Of a stretch of 38,477 bases of DNA, positions 25,845 through 35,200 are shown one piece after another. The notes under the pieces were generated by a model, which was not told where the DNA came from, did no database searches, and saw only the letters and a list, made by a program, of their open reading frames with translations. Origin of the DNA: CAZAMP01 sp964486455. Its GTDB lineage: Bacteria; Eisenbacteria; RBG-16-71-46; CAZAMP01. The stretch is from positions 1-38,477 of the forward strand of contig CAZAMP010000040.1 in NCBI GenBank assembly GCA_964486455.1, read 5' to 3'. How positions within the stretch are numbered: the stretch's first letter is position 1; each line of letters starts with the position of its first letter. A program made the translations under genes and the position numbers.

Positions 25845-26696
25845 ATGCGAAGCTCACTTCGCACTATCGCGCTCGTCCTCGCTGCCCTGTCTCCGCTTGC
25901 GTGTGGCGGCGATGATGACAACCCGACGATTCCGGTGTCGGCATCGTCGGTGCAATCATATCCCGGCCCGTGTGTCTCCGAAACCGATACCGACATGGAT
26001 GGACAATCCGACTCACGCGAATCGCACGCCTACAATGCGGCCGGCGGGAGAACGACCACCGAGTTCGATGATGACGCCGACGGGATCGTCGATCGGCGCT
26101 CGACGAATGGATACGACGCCGAAGATCGACTGATTCGATGGGAACTCGACGACGATGTTGACGGCTCGCCGAACGAACGTGTGACCTATCAGTATGACTC
26201 CAACGGCCATCGCAGCATCATGGACGAAGACACCAATGCGGACGGCTCTGTTGAAGTACGAACGTCCTATACGTATGACACCGTCGGGCGTCTCGAGAAC
26301 GAGGTCGTTGATCACGCGATGGACGATGTGATCGACGCGCGACGCGACTATTACTATTACGCGAGTGGATTTCTCGCGAGGATCGAAGTGGACGAAGACG
26401 CCGACGGGACCGTCGATCAACGTGATACGTATGCCTATGATGGCGACGGGCGCGTCTCCGCCATCCAGTCCGATCTGGATCTCGACGGAGACGTGGAGAT
26501 CAGGGAGACGTTCGACTACGACGGCGACGGCAACCTTGAGACGACGGAGTATGTGGATTTCACGAACCCGTCGCGCAGCTATCGATGCATGCGGTCGTAC
26601 GATTCCGGTGGCAATCTCCTCACAGCGGAGATCGACTCGCACCTGAACGGCTCCGTAGATTCCGTCATGACCTGCAATTACGGGTGCTTCGAGTAG
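25845..26696 (+). CDS. Lipoprotein of YD-like and Asp-rich calcium-type repeats
   Basis: 283 aa. AAGGAGG sits 7 nt before ATG 25845. A lipobox ends the signal peptide (SPLAC, Cys at residue 20), followed by GGDDD. From about residue 45 the protein is built of roughly 27-residue repeats. Each joins an acidic loop such as DADGIVDRR or DEDADGTVDQR to a YD-type strand such as YQYDSNGHR, YTYDTVGRL or YAYDGDGRV. The acidic loops resemble thrombospondin type 3 calcium loops and the strands resemble RHS/YD repeats. Unlike large RHS toxins there is no C-terminal toxin domain, and the gene simply ends after a Cys pair (TCNYGCFE). Probably a small Ca-stabilised surface lipoprotein. It has its own terminator. 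Confidence 0.85.
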   Translation: MRSSLRTIALVLAALSPLACGGDDDNPTIPVSASSVQSYPGPCVSETDTDMDGQSDSRESHAYNAAGGRTTTEFDDDADGIVDRRSTNGYDAEDRLIRWELDDDVDGSPNERVTYQYDSNGHRSIMDEDTNADGSVEVRTSYTYDTVGRLENEVVDHAMDDVIDARRDYYYYASGFLARIEVDEDADGTVDQRDTYAYDGDGRVSAIQSDLDLDGDVEIRETFDYDGDGNLETTEYVDFTNPSRSYRCMRSYDSGGNLLTAEIDSHLNGSVDSVMTCNYGCFE

Positions 26697-26719
26697 CCGG
26701 AGCTCCGAGCCTCCGTCGC

Positions 26720-26764
26720 GCCCGCTTGGGCGGCCCAAATGGGCCACCCGGGCGGGCCGTTTTT
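26720..26764 (+). terminator. Rho-independent terminator of the lipoprotein gene
   Basis: A long stem, 26720-26736 with 26741-26757 (11 pairs including two G-T, one mismatch, then 5 pairs), with loop AAAT, is followed by TTTTT at 26760-26764. It starts 23 bp after the lipoprotein stop codon. Confidence 0.85.
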
Positions 26765-26902
26765 CTTTGGCCCGGCGAGGGTGCGAATTGAAGTTCACCG
26801 GTGCATTGACGATAGCTAGAGAGGATGCGCGTCCGACCTCGTCACGCATTCAGCAGTGAGCGGGAGGCCGGACGTCGAGCTTGTGCTCCAGAGGAGACCG
26901 AC

Positions 26903-27643
26903 ATGATCCTCATCGCCGAAGACAATGATACCTCGGCAAAGCTGCTCGAACTCATCCTGCGCAAGCAGGGACACGAGACGATCAGAGCGACCACGGGTCG
27001 CGAGGCGCTGGAACTTCTCGAGCAGAACCCTGACATCCGGCTCGTGATCAGTGACGTCATGATGCCGGAGCTCGACGGAATCGGGCTTCTCAAGGAGCTC
27101 AGAGAGTCCTCCGCTTACTCGGATCTTCCCGTCATCATGTGCACGTCGTTGGCGGAGGCCACACAGGTCAAGGAGGCCGCCCGTCTCGGATGTACCTCCT
27201 ACCTCATCAAGCCTGTTCGGGCGAATGACCTGGCAGGCCGCATCAGGCGGGTCCTGCATGATGACCACGCATCGGTCAAGAGCAGCGCCGAAATGATGAG
27301 AGAGCTGGGGGTCGACAACGAGACGATCGATGAGATCGCCGCGACCTTCCGATCGCTTCTGGAGACCGAGATGGTGGTGCTGGAGTCAGGGATCAACGAC
27401 GAGGATTCTGAAGGCGCGCCGCCCGACTGGGACGGACTCATCGAAAGCGCGCGGATCTTTGGAGCGGAGCGGTTGGTCGGCATGCTCACCGAGGCGAAGG
27501 CAAAGGGAGCCGACAAGCGCTTGTCTGGGCTTCGGAACGAGATGCTCCTCATCCGCGATGCGCTGCCGCAACCCAAGTCATCCGACGACCCCGAGGAGGA
27601 CGCTCCCACGTCTTCCGACGACCCCAAAGAGGAGGCCGCCTAG
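26903..27643 (+). CDS. Response regulator with REC and degenerate HPt-like domain
   Basis: 246 aa. I chose ATG 26903 because GAGGAG is 6 nt upstream and the REC domain starts immediately (MILIAEDND). The acidic pocket (E6, D7), the phospho-acceptor D51 (LVISDVMMP), T81 (IMCTS) and K103 (LIKP) are all present, so it should be phosphorylated. No DNA-binding output follows. Residues about 128-215 are helical and include DGLIESARIFGAERL. This aligns with the HPt core around the phospho-His, but with Asp (D177) where His would be. The tail is acidic and repetitive (SSDDPEEDAP, SSDDPKEEAA). It is probably a soluble relay or receiver protein acting by protein contact. No histidine kinase lies next to it. 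Its stop overlaps that of the converging channel gene. Confidence 0.9.
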   Translation: MILIAEDNDTSAKLLELILRKQGHETIRATTGREALELLEQNPDIRLVISDVMMPELDGIGLLKELRESSAYSDLPVIMCTSLAEATQVKEAARLGCTSYLIKPVRANDLAGRIRRVLHDDHASVKSSAEMMRELGVDNETIDEIAATFRSLLETEMVVLESGINDEDSEGAPPDWDGLIESARIFGAERLVGMLTEAKAKGADKRLSGLRNEMLLIRDALPQPKSSDDPEEDAPTSSDDPKEEAA

Positions 27644-28764
27644 GCCGGCGGACTCGAAGGCCCCTTTCCCGCCTCGGCTTCTGGAATCTCTCTGACGTAG
27701 ACATCCTGCTTGGGGTAAGGGATCTCTATCCCCTCGTTCGCAAACGCCTTGTAGACGGCCATGTTCACGGCGTGCGTCACACGGCCACGAAGGACCGGCT
27801 CATCGATCCAGCACAGCAGCTCGAAGTTCAGGCCTGATGAACCGAAAGTCCGGAACCGAACACGCGGCTCCGGATGCCTGCAGACGTGGTCACTCTGGAC
27901 GGCGGTTTCCGTCAGGATTTCACACACGCGATCAACGTCCGAACCGTAGGCGACGGAGACCGCGATTCGAATGCGCTCCTTCGGATGCGGACCGCCGGCC
28001 TCGTTGGCGATCCGCGAGTTGGCGATAACCGCGTTGGGGATGACCACCTCGATGTCGTCGCGCGTCAGGATCCGGGTGCTCCGCAGACCAATCCCGGTAA
28101 CTCGACCCCGGTCACCGCTGTCGAGGACGACGAAGTCGCCGACATTGTAAGGCGCGTCGGCCAGGATGAAGATCCCGCTGAAGATGTTCGCCAACGTGTC
28201 TTTCGCCGCAAACCCGATCGCGATGCCGATGATCCCCGCCGATGTGAGCCATGCGCTGGCGTTCACGTGCCAGATTTGAAGCACCATGTAGCTCGCTGCG
28301 CCGAACAAGAGCAACTTGACGAGGTTGTCGAAGAGCGGGATCGTCCGCGCTTCCACGATCGGACGGTCGCGGTTTGCGCTCAGGTTCGTGAGAACGAGCT
28401 TGCTCACTCTGAATCCGAAGATCATCCAGCTCAGAAGCACGATCGTCGCCAGCACCCTCACCGTGAGATGCGTGGCATTCGGTGGCAGTTCCAGGCGCCG
28501 GGTCGCGAGGCTCAACCCAAACAGAAAGACGGTGAGGAGTACCGGGCGGCGCGACAAGGCGATGATCGTGTCATCAATGGTGGTCTTCGTACGGCTGGCC
28601 AGGCGAGCGACGACGCTGATCGCAAGCACCACGATCCAGGCCACCAGCAGCGAAGCGGCCCCGATGATCGCCGCGAGCAGGTAGGGGTGGAGATCGTTGA
28701 GGCCGGCCAACTCCTGTGCCCTCGCAATCAGGTCCACCGACGAGCTATCGGTTGCGCCCACCAT
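27640..28764 (-). CDS. MscS-family mechanosensitive ion channel
   Basis: 374 aa, inner membrane. Four hydrophobic segments (about residues 26-52, 73-90, 103-120 and 140-165) lead to the pore-lining TM3 and the start of the beta domain: IGIAIGFAAKDTLANIFSGI, then ADAPYNVGDFVVLDSGDRG. The IPNAVIANSRIAN segment is the conserved MscS signature, followed by the alpha/beta C-terminal domain. MscS channels open under membrane tension and release solutes on osmotic downshock. Start ATG 28764 has GGAG 8 nt upstream. A good sigma70-type promoter lies at 28814-28842. Its stop TAG and that of the converging response regulator share the bases CTAG. Confidence 0.95.
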   Translation of the reverse strand: MVGATDSSSVDLIARAQELAGLNDLHPYLLAAIIGAASLLVAWIVVLAISVVARLASRTKTTIDDTIIALSRRPVLLTVFLFGLSLATRRLELPPNATHLTVRVLATIVLLSWMIFGFRVSKLVLTNLSANRDRPIVEARTIPLFDNLVKLLLFGAASYMVLQIWHVNASAWLTSAGIIGIAIGFAAKDTLANIFSGIFILADAPYNVGDFVVLDSGDRGRVTGIGLRSTRILTRDDIEVVIPNAVIANSRIANEAGGPHPKERIRIAVSVAYGSDVDRVCEILTETAVQSDHVCRHPEPRVRFRTFGSSGLNFELLCWIDEPVLRGRVTHAVNMAVYKAFANEGIEIPYPKQDVYVREIPEAEAGKGPSSPPA

Positions 28765-28813
28765 CGGTCACTCCCCATCCGGTTACGGTCTAATGCCGAC
28801 TCATACACCAACT

Positions 28814-28842
28814 CGTATAGGCGCGATGGGTGAGGGAGTCAA
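28814..28842 (-). promoter_or_regulatory. Sigma70-type promoter of the MscS gene (TTGACT-N17-TATACG)
   Basis: On the minus strand -35 TTGACT (28837-28842) and -10 TATACG (28814-28819) are spaced by exactly 17 bp, 50 bp before the ATG. This is the best housekeeping-type promoter match in the window. Confidence 0.65.
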
Positions 28843-28856
28843 GGGGTTGCCTGAGA

Positions 28857-29681
28857 TCAGCGGATCAGCAGGACTTTTTCCGTATCCACTCCCCGTTCAG
28901 TCTCCAAGCGGATGAAATACGTTCCGGCGCCTACCGGACGTCCGGAGTTGTCCCGTGCGTGCCACGTAACGCCCCGCGAGTGGGAGTCGATCGGAAACGA
29001 GCGAATCAAGCGTCCCATTGCGTCGAGAACCAGGAGGTGGCTCATCTCCCCGGCGGGCGATTCGAAGCCCAGCTGAACAGTGTGCCGAAACGGAGTCGGA
29101 TGGACCGTGAGCATCGACAGCTCGCTTGTCGGCGGCTTATGATCGATAGATGTCGACGCGTCGTGAATCGTCAACAGCCCAAAGCTCACAATGAACGCCA
29201 AGTTGATGTGCCAGGAGGTATCCGCGAAGAGCCCGGGACCGTACTCTCCGGCGCATTCCGTGATGTCCGTCGAATCAAACATCTCGCCGTTGTTGCCCCA
29301 GAGTTCGAACTCGTGCCAATAGCCGTAGCCGATATTCTCTTCGAACCAATGGACGCCATCGACCACCCAGTAGTCGTTCGTGATGTGGATATAGTGCGTG
29401 CCGGTAATGCCCTCCAGGATCGCATCTCCGGCGGTGATCGTGAACGCATCGTTGAGGATCAGGTAACCTCTGTCGTGCCCGGGATCGAAGTCGATGAACT
29501 CCTCGGAGTCCACTTCAAATGTCATGTGCACGTCCGAGCCGACAACGGCCCCCGCGAGAGGACCAGACGAGAGTGAGTTCGCCACTAGAACGCCATCGGC
29601 TTCAAGTGGAACATTGACTGCCGATGCAGGTGAAAGTACAGATGCGAGGAGACCGACAGTGAGAAGTGCGACGCGCGTCAT
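28857..29681 (-). CDS. Exported protein of unknown function with sorting domain
   Basis: 274 aa. AAGGAG is 6 nt before ATG 29681, and the frame opens with a signal peptide (MTRVALLTVGLLASVLSPAS, cleavage near SAV). The mature domain (about 24-185) is rich in His, Trp and Asp, with phrases such as DSEEFIDFDPGHDRGYLI, THYIHITNDYWVVDG and GYGYWHEFELW. I do not recognise the family; it looks like a beta-sandwich. The end is a sorting-module variant (VHPTPFRHTVQLGF, DAMGRLIRSF, GAGTYFIRLE, ending KVLLIR). Transcribed from its own site at 29758-29766 inside the end of the upstream M23 gene region. Confidence 0.8.
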   Translation of the reverse strand: MTRVALLTVGLLASVLSPASAVNVPLEADGVLVANSLSSGPLAGAVVGSDVHMTFEVDSEEFIDFDPGHDRGYLILNDAFTITAGDAILEGITGTHYIHITNDYWVVDGVHWFEENIGYGYWHEFELWGNNGEMFDSTDITECAGEYGPGLFADTSWHINLAFIVSFGLLTIHDASTSIDHKPPTSELSMLTVHPTPFRHTVQLGFESPAGEMSHLLVLDAMGRLIRSFPIDSHSRGVTWHARDNSGRPVGAGTYFIRLETERGVDTEKVLLIR

Positions 29682-29757
29682 CTGCTACTCCTTCCCCGAA
29701 CGTGGATCCGGGCACCGACGACCATGCCCGGAGAGCGTTCATCGACCACACAGCCTG

Positions 29758-29766
29758 ATCCTAGCA
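29758..29766 (-). promoter_or_regulatory. Extended -10 promoter element (TGCTAGGAT)
   Basis: Minus-strand TGC-TAGGAT, 77 bp before the ATG at 29681. A TTGATT 15 bp upstream is a possible, slightly close -35; it lies in the 3' end of the M23 gene. Confidence 0.4.
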
Positions 29767-29772
29767 CGATGA

Positions 29773-31968
29773 CTAGCGAATCAACACGAGGCTCTCCGCC
29801 TTCGTGCCTGCGCGCGTGACGAGCGTTGTGAAGAACACACCCGAGGGGACACGGGCTCCGTTCTCGTCTCTGCCGTCCCATTTCACGCTGTGGAAGCCGC
29901 GCGGGAATTCGGATGCCAACAGCCGGCGCACGAGCTTACCCGAGAGATCGTACACCGAAAGTGTGGCGTGCCCCGTGGCCGGCAGCGAAAAGACGATCTC
30001 GGTTCTGCTCGGCGCTGGGTTCGGGCGGCTCCAAAGCGCAATTGACGCGTCCTGCTCGGCTATCTCGACCGACGTTGGATTGCCGTTATCAGTCGTCACC
30101 ACCATGGAATCCGCCACGACGTTTCCCGCGACGTCGGTGGCTGTTACCCGAACCACGTAGTCGGCATCGGGCAAGGCGGACGTGTCCCACGCCTCCCACT
30201 GGTCGCTCTGTTCGTAGTTCTGATCTCCGTCCGAATTCGTCAGGATGTGGAAGAACTCCCGCGTATCGTAGTCACCGGACGTCCGGCAGGTGGAGTCCTG
30301 CTTGTACAGGAGGTCGACGAGGAACGGGTCGATGGGGCCGCCCTGATAGGTGTCCAGCGCCATGTCAAAGAAGATGGCGAGCTTGTTGTCGACGATGGGA
30401 CTGCTCGGGCTGCCGGCAGGGTAGATCGTGTAGCGAATCTCCTGAACCGTGCAGACCCAATCCGTCTCGATCGTGTCGCCGATGTGGGCGATGATGTCCA
30501 CCTCTCCTTCGATCGCCGTTGGGAGCATGTAGCTGGAGGTCTGATTCTCGCAAAAGGCGAGCAGATCATTGCCGACGGCCGGCTCGAAGAGCGGCGCTTC
30601 GCTCTCGCTCTGATTGGGGAGATCGAGGTGAGGATTGTCTGTGCAGAGCCAGTTACCGTACCACTGGGATCCCGAATCCTCGATCCGGGCGAAGTGGACG
30701 TGCGTGAATCCGTAGACCGGCCAGTCGACAAGATCACCGAGATACTGGCCGGCGACGACCGGGTCACCGACGTTGACCGCGATCGTGGGTTCGTCGACGT
30801 GAGCGTAGAGGTATCCCGTGCTGGTTCCACTCCCCGGTTCGCCCGTCGCGATTCGCCAGTGCCACTCACCGCTCGTCGTGATGATGGCCTTGACGACCCC
30901 GTCCGCGACCGCGTAGAGCGGTTGCCCTGGATCTCCCATGATGTCCACTCCGGGATGCAGATAGGACGATCCGTAGTTCTGATACTCTCCGTAGGTGTTC
31001 CCCACGGGGTGCTGCGAATTCGGCTGTAGCGGCCAAGGGATCGGCTCGTGACGGCCGCGTGATCGGTCGACGGAGACCGGGATGCTCCGGGTTGGGCCCG
31101 CCTGGATGCCAGTGAGTCGGCCGTCCGGGGCGAGAATGAGCAGCCCGCCGGAAACCGTGTCCTCGGCCACTCTCCGAAATCCCACGATGAGATTGCCATC
31201 AGACAACTTCATGTCTCTCAATTCGGTGTGGGCGTCAGCCGTGAACAGTGTCCGTCGCTCCGCCGACGCGACCTCCACGCGTTCGATCGTGGACTTCGTC
31301 AACATGTAGACTTGGACACCGTTCTCTGAAAAGGCCAGGCATCGGGGACGTTCTTCGAGCGGGAGGGAGAGGAGGCGGTTCGTGTCGCGATACACGATGA
31401 GCTCGCTTCCGTCACGAACGCCCACCAGGTGATTGGCGGGTCCGGCCGCGAAAACGTCCAGCTGCGGATAGCGAACGTCGGAGTAGTCGGTCAAGCTCAT
31501 GGCCACGATGCCGTGCTGGGAGCGATAGATGAGTCGTGCGCCGTCGGTCGCCATCGTCGCGTCACTCAATCGGCTCACGCTACGCGTGTGAAGTGTGCGT
31601 CCGGTGCCGTCCAGGACACGCACTCGGCTCGGCTCGCCCATCGCGTGTGTGGTTGCGATCGTGACCACGTGGCCGTCGTCCGTGACGAAGAAGGCGTTGC
31701 CGGTCTGTCGCGGCAAGCGAACATCGGGCGTGCCCGGTGAGCTCAGCACCAGCGCGACGTCCATCTCGTGGAAGTCCCCCCGCAGCGGCTCGATTGAGAG
31801 CGAATATCCGCCGCTCGGTGACGTGGCTCGCAGAGGCGAGCCGACCGCGCGAATGATCCCCTCGCAGCTCACGTCGTACCCGGAGGCAACCATAGGCTGA
31901 TCCTTCGCCATCACGATTGCCGCCGTACACATCAGGCCAACGACTACGAGTGGTGCTACACGACCCAT
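29773..31968 (-). CDS. Exported M23-type endopeptidase-like protein with propeller and sorting domains
   Basis: 731 aa. AAGGAG is 7 nt before ATG 31968 and the frame starts with a signal peptide (MGRVAPLVVVGLMCTAAIVM). Residues about 30-300 look like propeller strands. The lysostaphin-fold domain follows (about 320-440) with all zinc ligands: H338 and D342 in HPGVDIMGD, and H423-x-H425 in HVHFAR. Known for the family: M23 enzymes cut peptidoglycan cross-links or glycine-rich proteins. A later region (about 560-640) ending in DTSALPDADYVVRVTATDVAG is Ig-like, and the last 85 residues are the sorting module (SRPNPAPSRTEIVFSL, YDLSGKLVRRL, PSGVFFTTLV, ending SLVLIR). Its likely use is at the cell surface or outside. 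Longer upstream frames overlap the divergent gene and lack a ribosome site. Confidence 0.9.
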   Translation of the reverse strand: MGRVAPLVVVGLMCTAAIVMAKDQPMVASGYDVSCEGIIRAVGSPLRATSPSGGYSLSIEPLRGDFHEMDVALVLSSPGTPDVRLPRQTGNAFFVTDDGHVVTIATTHAMGEPSRVRVLDGTGRTLHTRSVSRLSDATMATDGARLIYRSQHGIVAMSLTDYSDVRYPQLDVFAAGPANHLVGVRDGSELIVYRDTNRLLSLPLEERPRCLAFSENGVQVYMLTKSTIERVEVASAERRTLFTADAHTELRDMKLSDGNLIVGFRRVAEDTVSGGLLILAPDGRLTGIQAGPTRSIPVSVDRSRGRHEPIPWPLQPNSQHPVGNTYGEYQNYGSSYLHPGVDIMGDPGQPLYAVADGVVKAIITTSGEWHWRIATGEPGSGTSTGYLYAHVDEPTIAVNVGDPVVAGQYLGDLVDWPVYGFTHVHFARIEDSGSQWYGNWLCTDNPHLDLPNQSESEAPLFEPAVGNDLLAFCENQTSSYMLPTAIEGEVDIIAHIGDTIETDWVCTVQEIRYTIYPAGSPSSPIVDNKLAIFFDMALDTYQGGPIDPFLVDLLYKQDSTCRTSGDYDTREFFHILTNSDGDQNYEQSDQWEAWDTSALPDADYVVRVTATDVAGNVVADSMVVTTDNGNPTSVEIAEQDASIALWSRPNPAPSRTEIVFSLPATGHATLSVYDLSGKLVRRLLASEFPRGFHSVKWDGRDENGARVPSGVFFTTLVTRAGTKAESLVLIR

Positions 31969-32281
31969 GACGGTGCTCCTTCCGACGTTCCAGGGGGGAG
32001 TCCAACGGAGTCCGAATCCGTCAGGCGGACGAGCAAAGCATAGCACGATTGACGGATTCGAACGACCTGAGGGCCTCCGGACCGCGGTTGAGATCAACCG
32101 TCGACCGCGGTCTTGGGGCGCCGCGTGATCTCGGCCGGCGAATATCGGGTCGATCTCGAAACGTGTCGCGGCGATGAGTGTAGACTTTGAGTGAGAAGGC
32201 CGATCCAGGAATCGGGTGTCGCAGCGGTCATCCCCATGCCGTCTGCTGGAGTCCTGTACACACGTGAGTCTCGGAGTGATC
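31969..32281. other. Divergent intergenic region
   Basis: 313 bp between two divergent exported-protein genes. It holds TGCTATGCT on the minus strand (32037-32045) toward the M23 gene and TAGACT on the plus strand (32181-32186) toward the repeat protein. No RNA gene or small protein is evident. Confidence 0.5.
32037..32045 (-). promoter_or_regulatory. Extended -10 promoter element (TGCTATGCT)
   Basis: Minus-strand TGC-TATGCT, 69 bp before the ATG of the M23 gene. No strong -35 is visible. Confidence 0.4.
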
Positions 32282-35200
32282 ATGTTCCGTGTTCCGGTGA
32301 ATCGGAAGGAGCCGCGATTCGATCCATGCCGGCGGCCGCCCATGAGGTTGCCCGCCGCGCTCTCCGCGTCATTCGTTGTGGTGGTCTCGATGACCTTGAT
32401 TCTGGCCGACGCGCACGCCACGCGACATGAGGACATCGAGCTCGATCTCGACGGCGTCGGCACGACGCGGCTGCCATCCTTCGACCCGCCGTACGAGCCA
32501 AGCAGTGTGATATCGGGCGTGACGTTCGACTGGGAGAGCTACGAGCGCCGCGCGGGCGGGAGTGACAACTGGCCCATGACCTGGTCCGATGATGATCATC
32601 AGTACACCTCGTGGGGCGATGGCGGAGGATTCCCCGGCACGAACAGTCACTGCCGTGTGAGCCTGGGGGTCGCGCGCGTCGAAGGGATCTGGGAGGACTA
32701 CGAAGGGTACAGCGTTTGGGGCTGCACGTACGACGCGGAGGAGGGCATTTGCCAGGGTACAGGACCCGACACGAGCTGCGTGGCCGAGTCCCCCGCAACC
32801 TTCACCGGCAAGAGCTACGGCATGATCAGCGTCGGGGGAGTGCTCTACATGTGGCGCGCCGGTCGAGGCTCCGACACGTTGATCTACACCGACACCGAGT
32901 TGTGCGTCTCGTACGACAAGGGCGGGACGTGGACGCGATCCGACTGGGACTTCAAGGAGATGGACGAGAAGCTTGTCGTGCCGACGATGTGCAATTTCGG
33001 CAAGGACAACGCCGGCGCACGAGACGACTACGTCTACCATTACTTCGTGCGCAAGGAGCCAACCGATCCTGAGCGGCTTTCGATCCAGCGGGGCCCGGAC
33101 GGGTTCGGCAAGATCGATCTGGCGCGTGTGCACAAAGACAGCATGATGGTTCAAGATGCTTACGAGTTCTTCGGCGGTCTCGACGGGAACGACGATCCGG
33201 TTTGGCTGGGGATCGACGGCGTCTTCGACAGAGTGCCGGTCCATCGCGATGCAAACGGCGTCGGGTGGAATGTCAGCGTGAGCTACAACGCTCCCCTGGG
33301 CCGATACATCCTGCTTACCGCCCATACGCACAACCGCACGGGGTTCATGGGCATGTTCGATGCGCCTGAGCCGTGGGGTCCATGGACGATCGTGAAGTAC
33401 TATGAGGACGGCTACTTCGGTGAGGGGAGTGGTGTCGTCGGCGCCACGACCTACTTCTGGAACTTTGCGCCGAAGTGGCTGAGCGAAGACGGTCTCGACT
33501 TCACGCTCGTGTTCACCGGGGGAAACGGCAACGGCTACTGGCACGATTCGTGGAACGCGCTTCGGGGTCATTTCGCGATCTTCAACAATCCACCGAACGA
33601 TCCCTCCGATGTCGTGGCCACGTCTCAAGGCGCCGATTCGATTCTGGTGACATGGACCGACAACGGGGACCCCGACGAGGACAACGTTCAGTACTTCGTC
33701 CGCGAGGTGAGCGACACGACGCTCGCGAGCGGCTGGCTGGACATGGGGGTGACGGAGTGGGGCGCGGGCGGCCTCGAGCCGGACTCGACGTATCAGTTCG
33801 AGGTGCAATGCAGAGATGACGGACTACCGGCACTCTACTCGAATTGGGTTCTGTCGAACGCCGCAACGACCGATCCTCCGCCCAACAACCCGCCGCATGA
33901 TCCGTCCGATGTCGTCGCGACAGCTCAGGGCCCGGACTCGATCCACGTCGCGTGGACGGACAACGGGGATCCGGATGGCGACGCGGTGGAGTATTTCGTC
34001 CGCGAGGTGACCGACACGACACGCGCGAGCGGTTGGTTGGGCGTGGGGGTGACGGAGTGGAGCGCGGGCGGCCTCGAGCCGGACTCGACGTGTCAGTTCG
34101 AAGTTCGCGGGCGCGACGACGGCGTTCCTCCGCTCACGACGAACTGGGTACCGTCGAACGAGGCGACGACCGATCCGCCACCGAACAACCCACCCAATGA
34201 TCCGACGGATGTCGTGGCGATGGCTGAGGAGTCGGACTCGATCCTGGTCGCATGGACGGACAACGGCGACCCTGACGGCGACAGCGTTCAGTACTTCGTT
34301 CGTGACGTCAACGACACGACGTACACGAGTGGCTGGCTGGGAGTGGGTGTGACCGACTGGGGTGCGAGTGGTCTCGAGCCGGACTCGACATACCAGTTCG
34401 AGGTTCGTGGCCGTGATGACGGCGTGCCTCCTCTCATGTCGAACTGGGTGCAGTCGAACGCGGAGACGACTGATCCCTCGGAAAACAACCCGCCACATGA
34501 TCCATCGGACGTCCTTGCAACGGTTCAGGGTCAGACATCGATCCTCATCACGTGGACGGACAACGGCGATCCCGATGGGGATGGCGTTCAGTTTTGGGTG
34601 CGAGACGTGTTGGATACGACATTCGTCAGCGGCTGGCTTGACGTCGGCATCTTGCAGTGGTTGGCGACGGGCCTCGAGCCGGACTCGACGTACCAATTCG
34701 AGGGGCGAGGGCGAGACGATGGCGTCCCCAATCTCTACTCCAACTGGGTGCAGTCAAACCAGGCGACGACCGACTCCAGCGGAAACATTCCACCGCGCGC
34801 TCCCTCGGACGTACTCGTGACGGCGGTTAGTGAGGACTCGACACAAGTCGGGTGGAGTGATCAGGGTGATGCGAACGGACACCGGGTGCGCTTCATTGTC
34901 AAGAACATGGATGACCCCTCGATCCACAGCGGCTGGCTCCCTGATGGAGTGACCCGCTGGACGATCGCCGGGACGCCGGCCGATGCAGCGAACAGGTTCC
35001 TCATCCAGGGGAGAGATGATGGAACGCCGCCAGAGTACAGTGAATGGGTTGCCTGCGGGATCGACACGCGAGTGATCATCGATGGCGGTAGTCAGCTGAC
35101 CGGCGACGTCGCCGATGTCGCTCCGTCGCTTCCTACGACACTTCGGCTGCTGTCGGCGTACCCGACTCCGTTCAGAGACGGACTCACCATTCCGTTCGAG

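Noticed and set aside
31969..32463. Upstream extension of the M23 gene
   Set aside because: The extra 165 residues are Arg-rich, lack a domain and overlap the start of the divergent gene; AAGGAG and a signal peptide mark the start at 31968.
32369..34696. Long minus-strand frames under the FN3-repeat gene
   Set aside because: They repeat with the same 300-bp period simply because they are the complement of the repeats; the plus-strand frame gives good FN3-like domains.
33591..35090. CRISPR-like periodicity
   Set aside because: The period is 300 bp, in frame and protein-coding; there are no short repeats with unique spacers and no cas genes.
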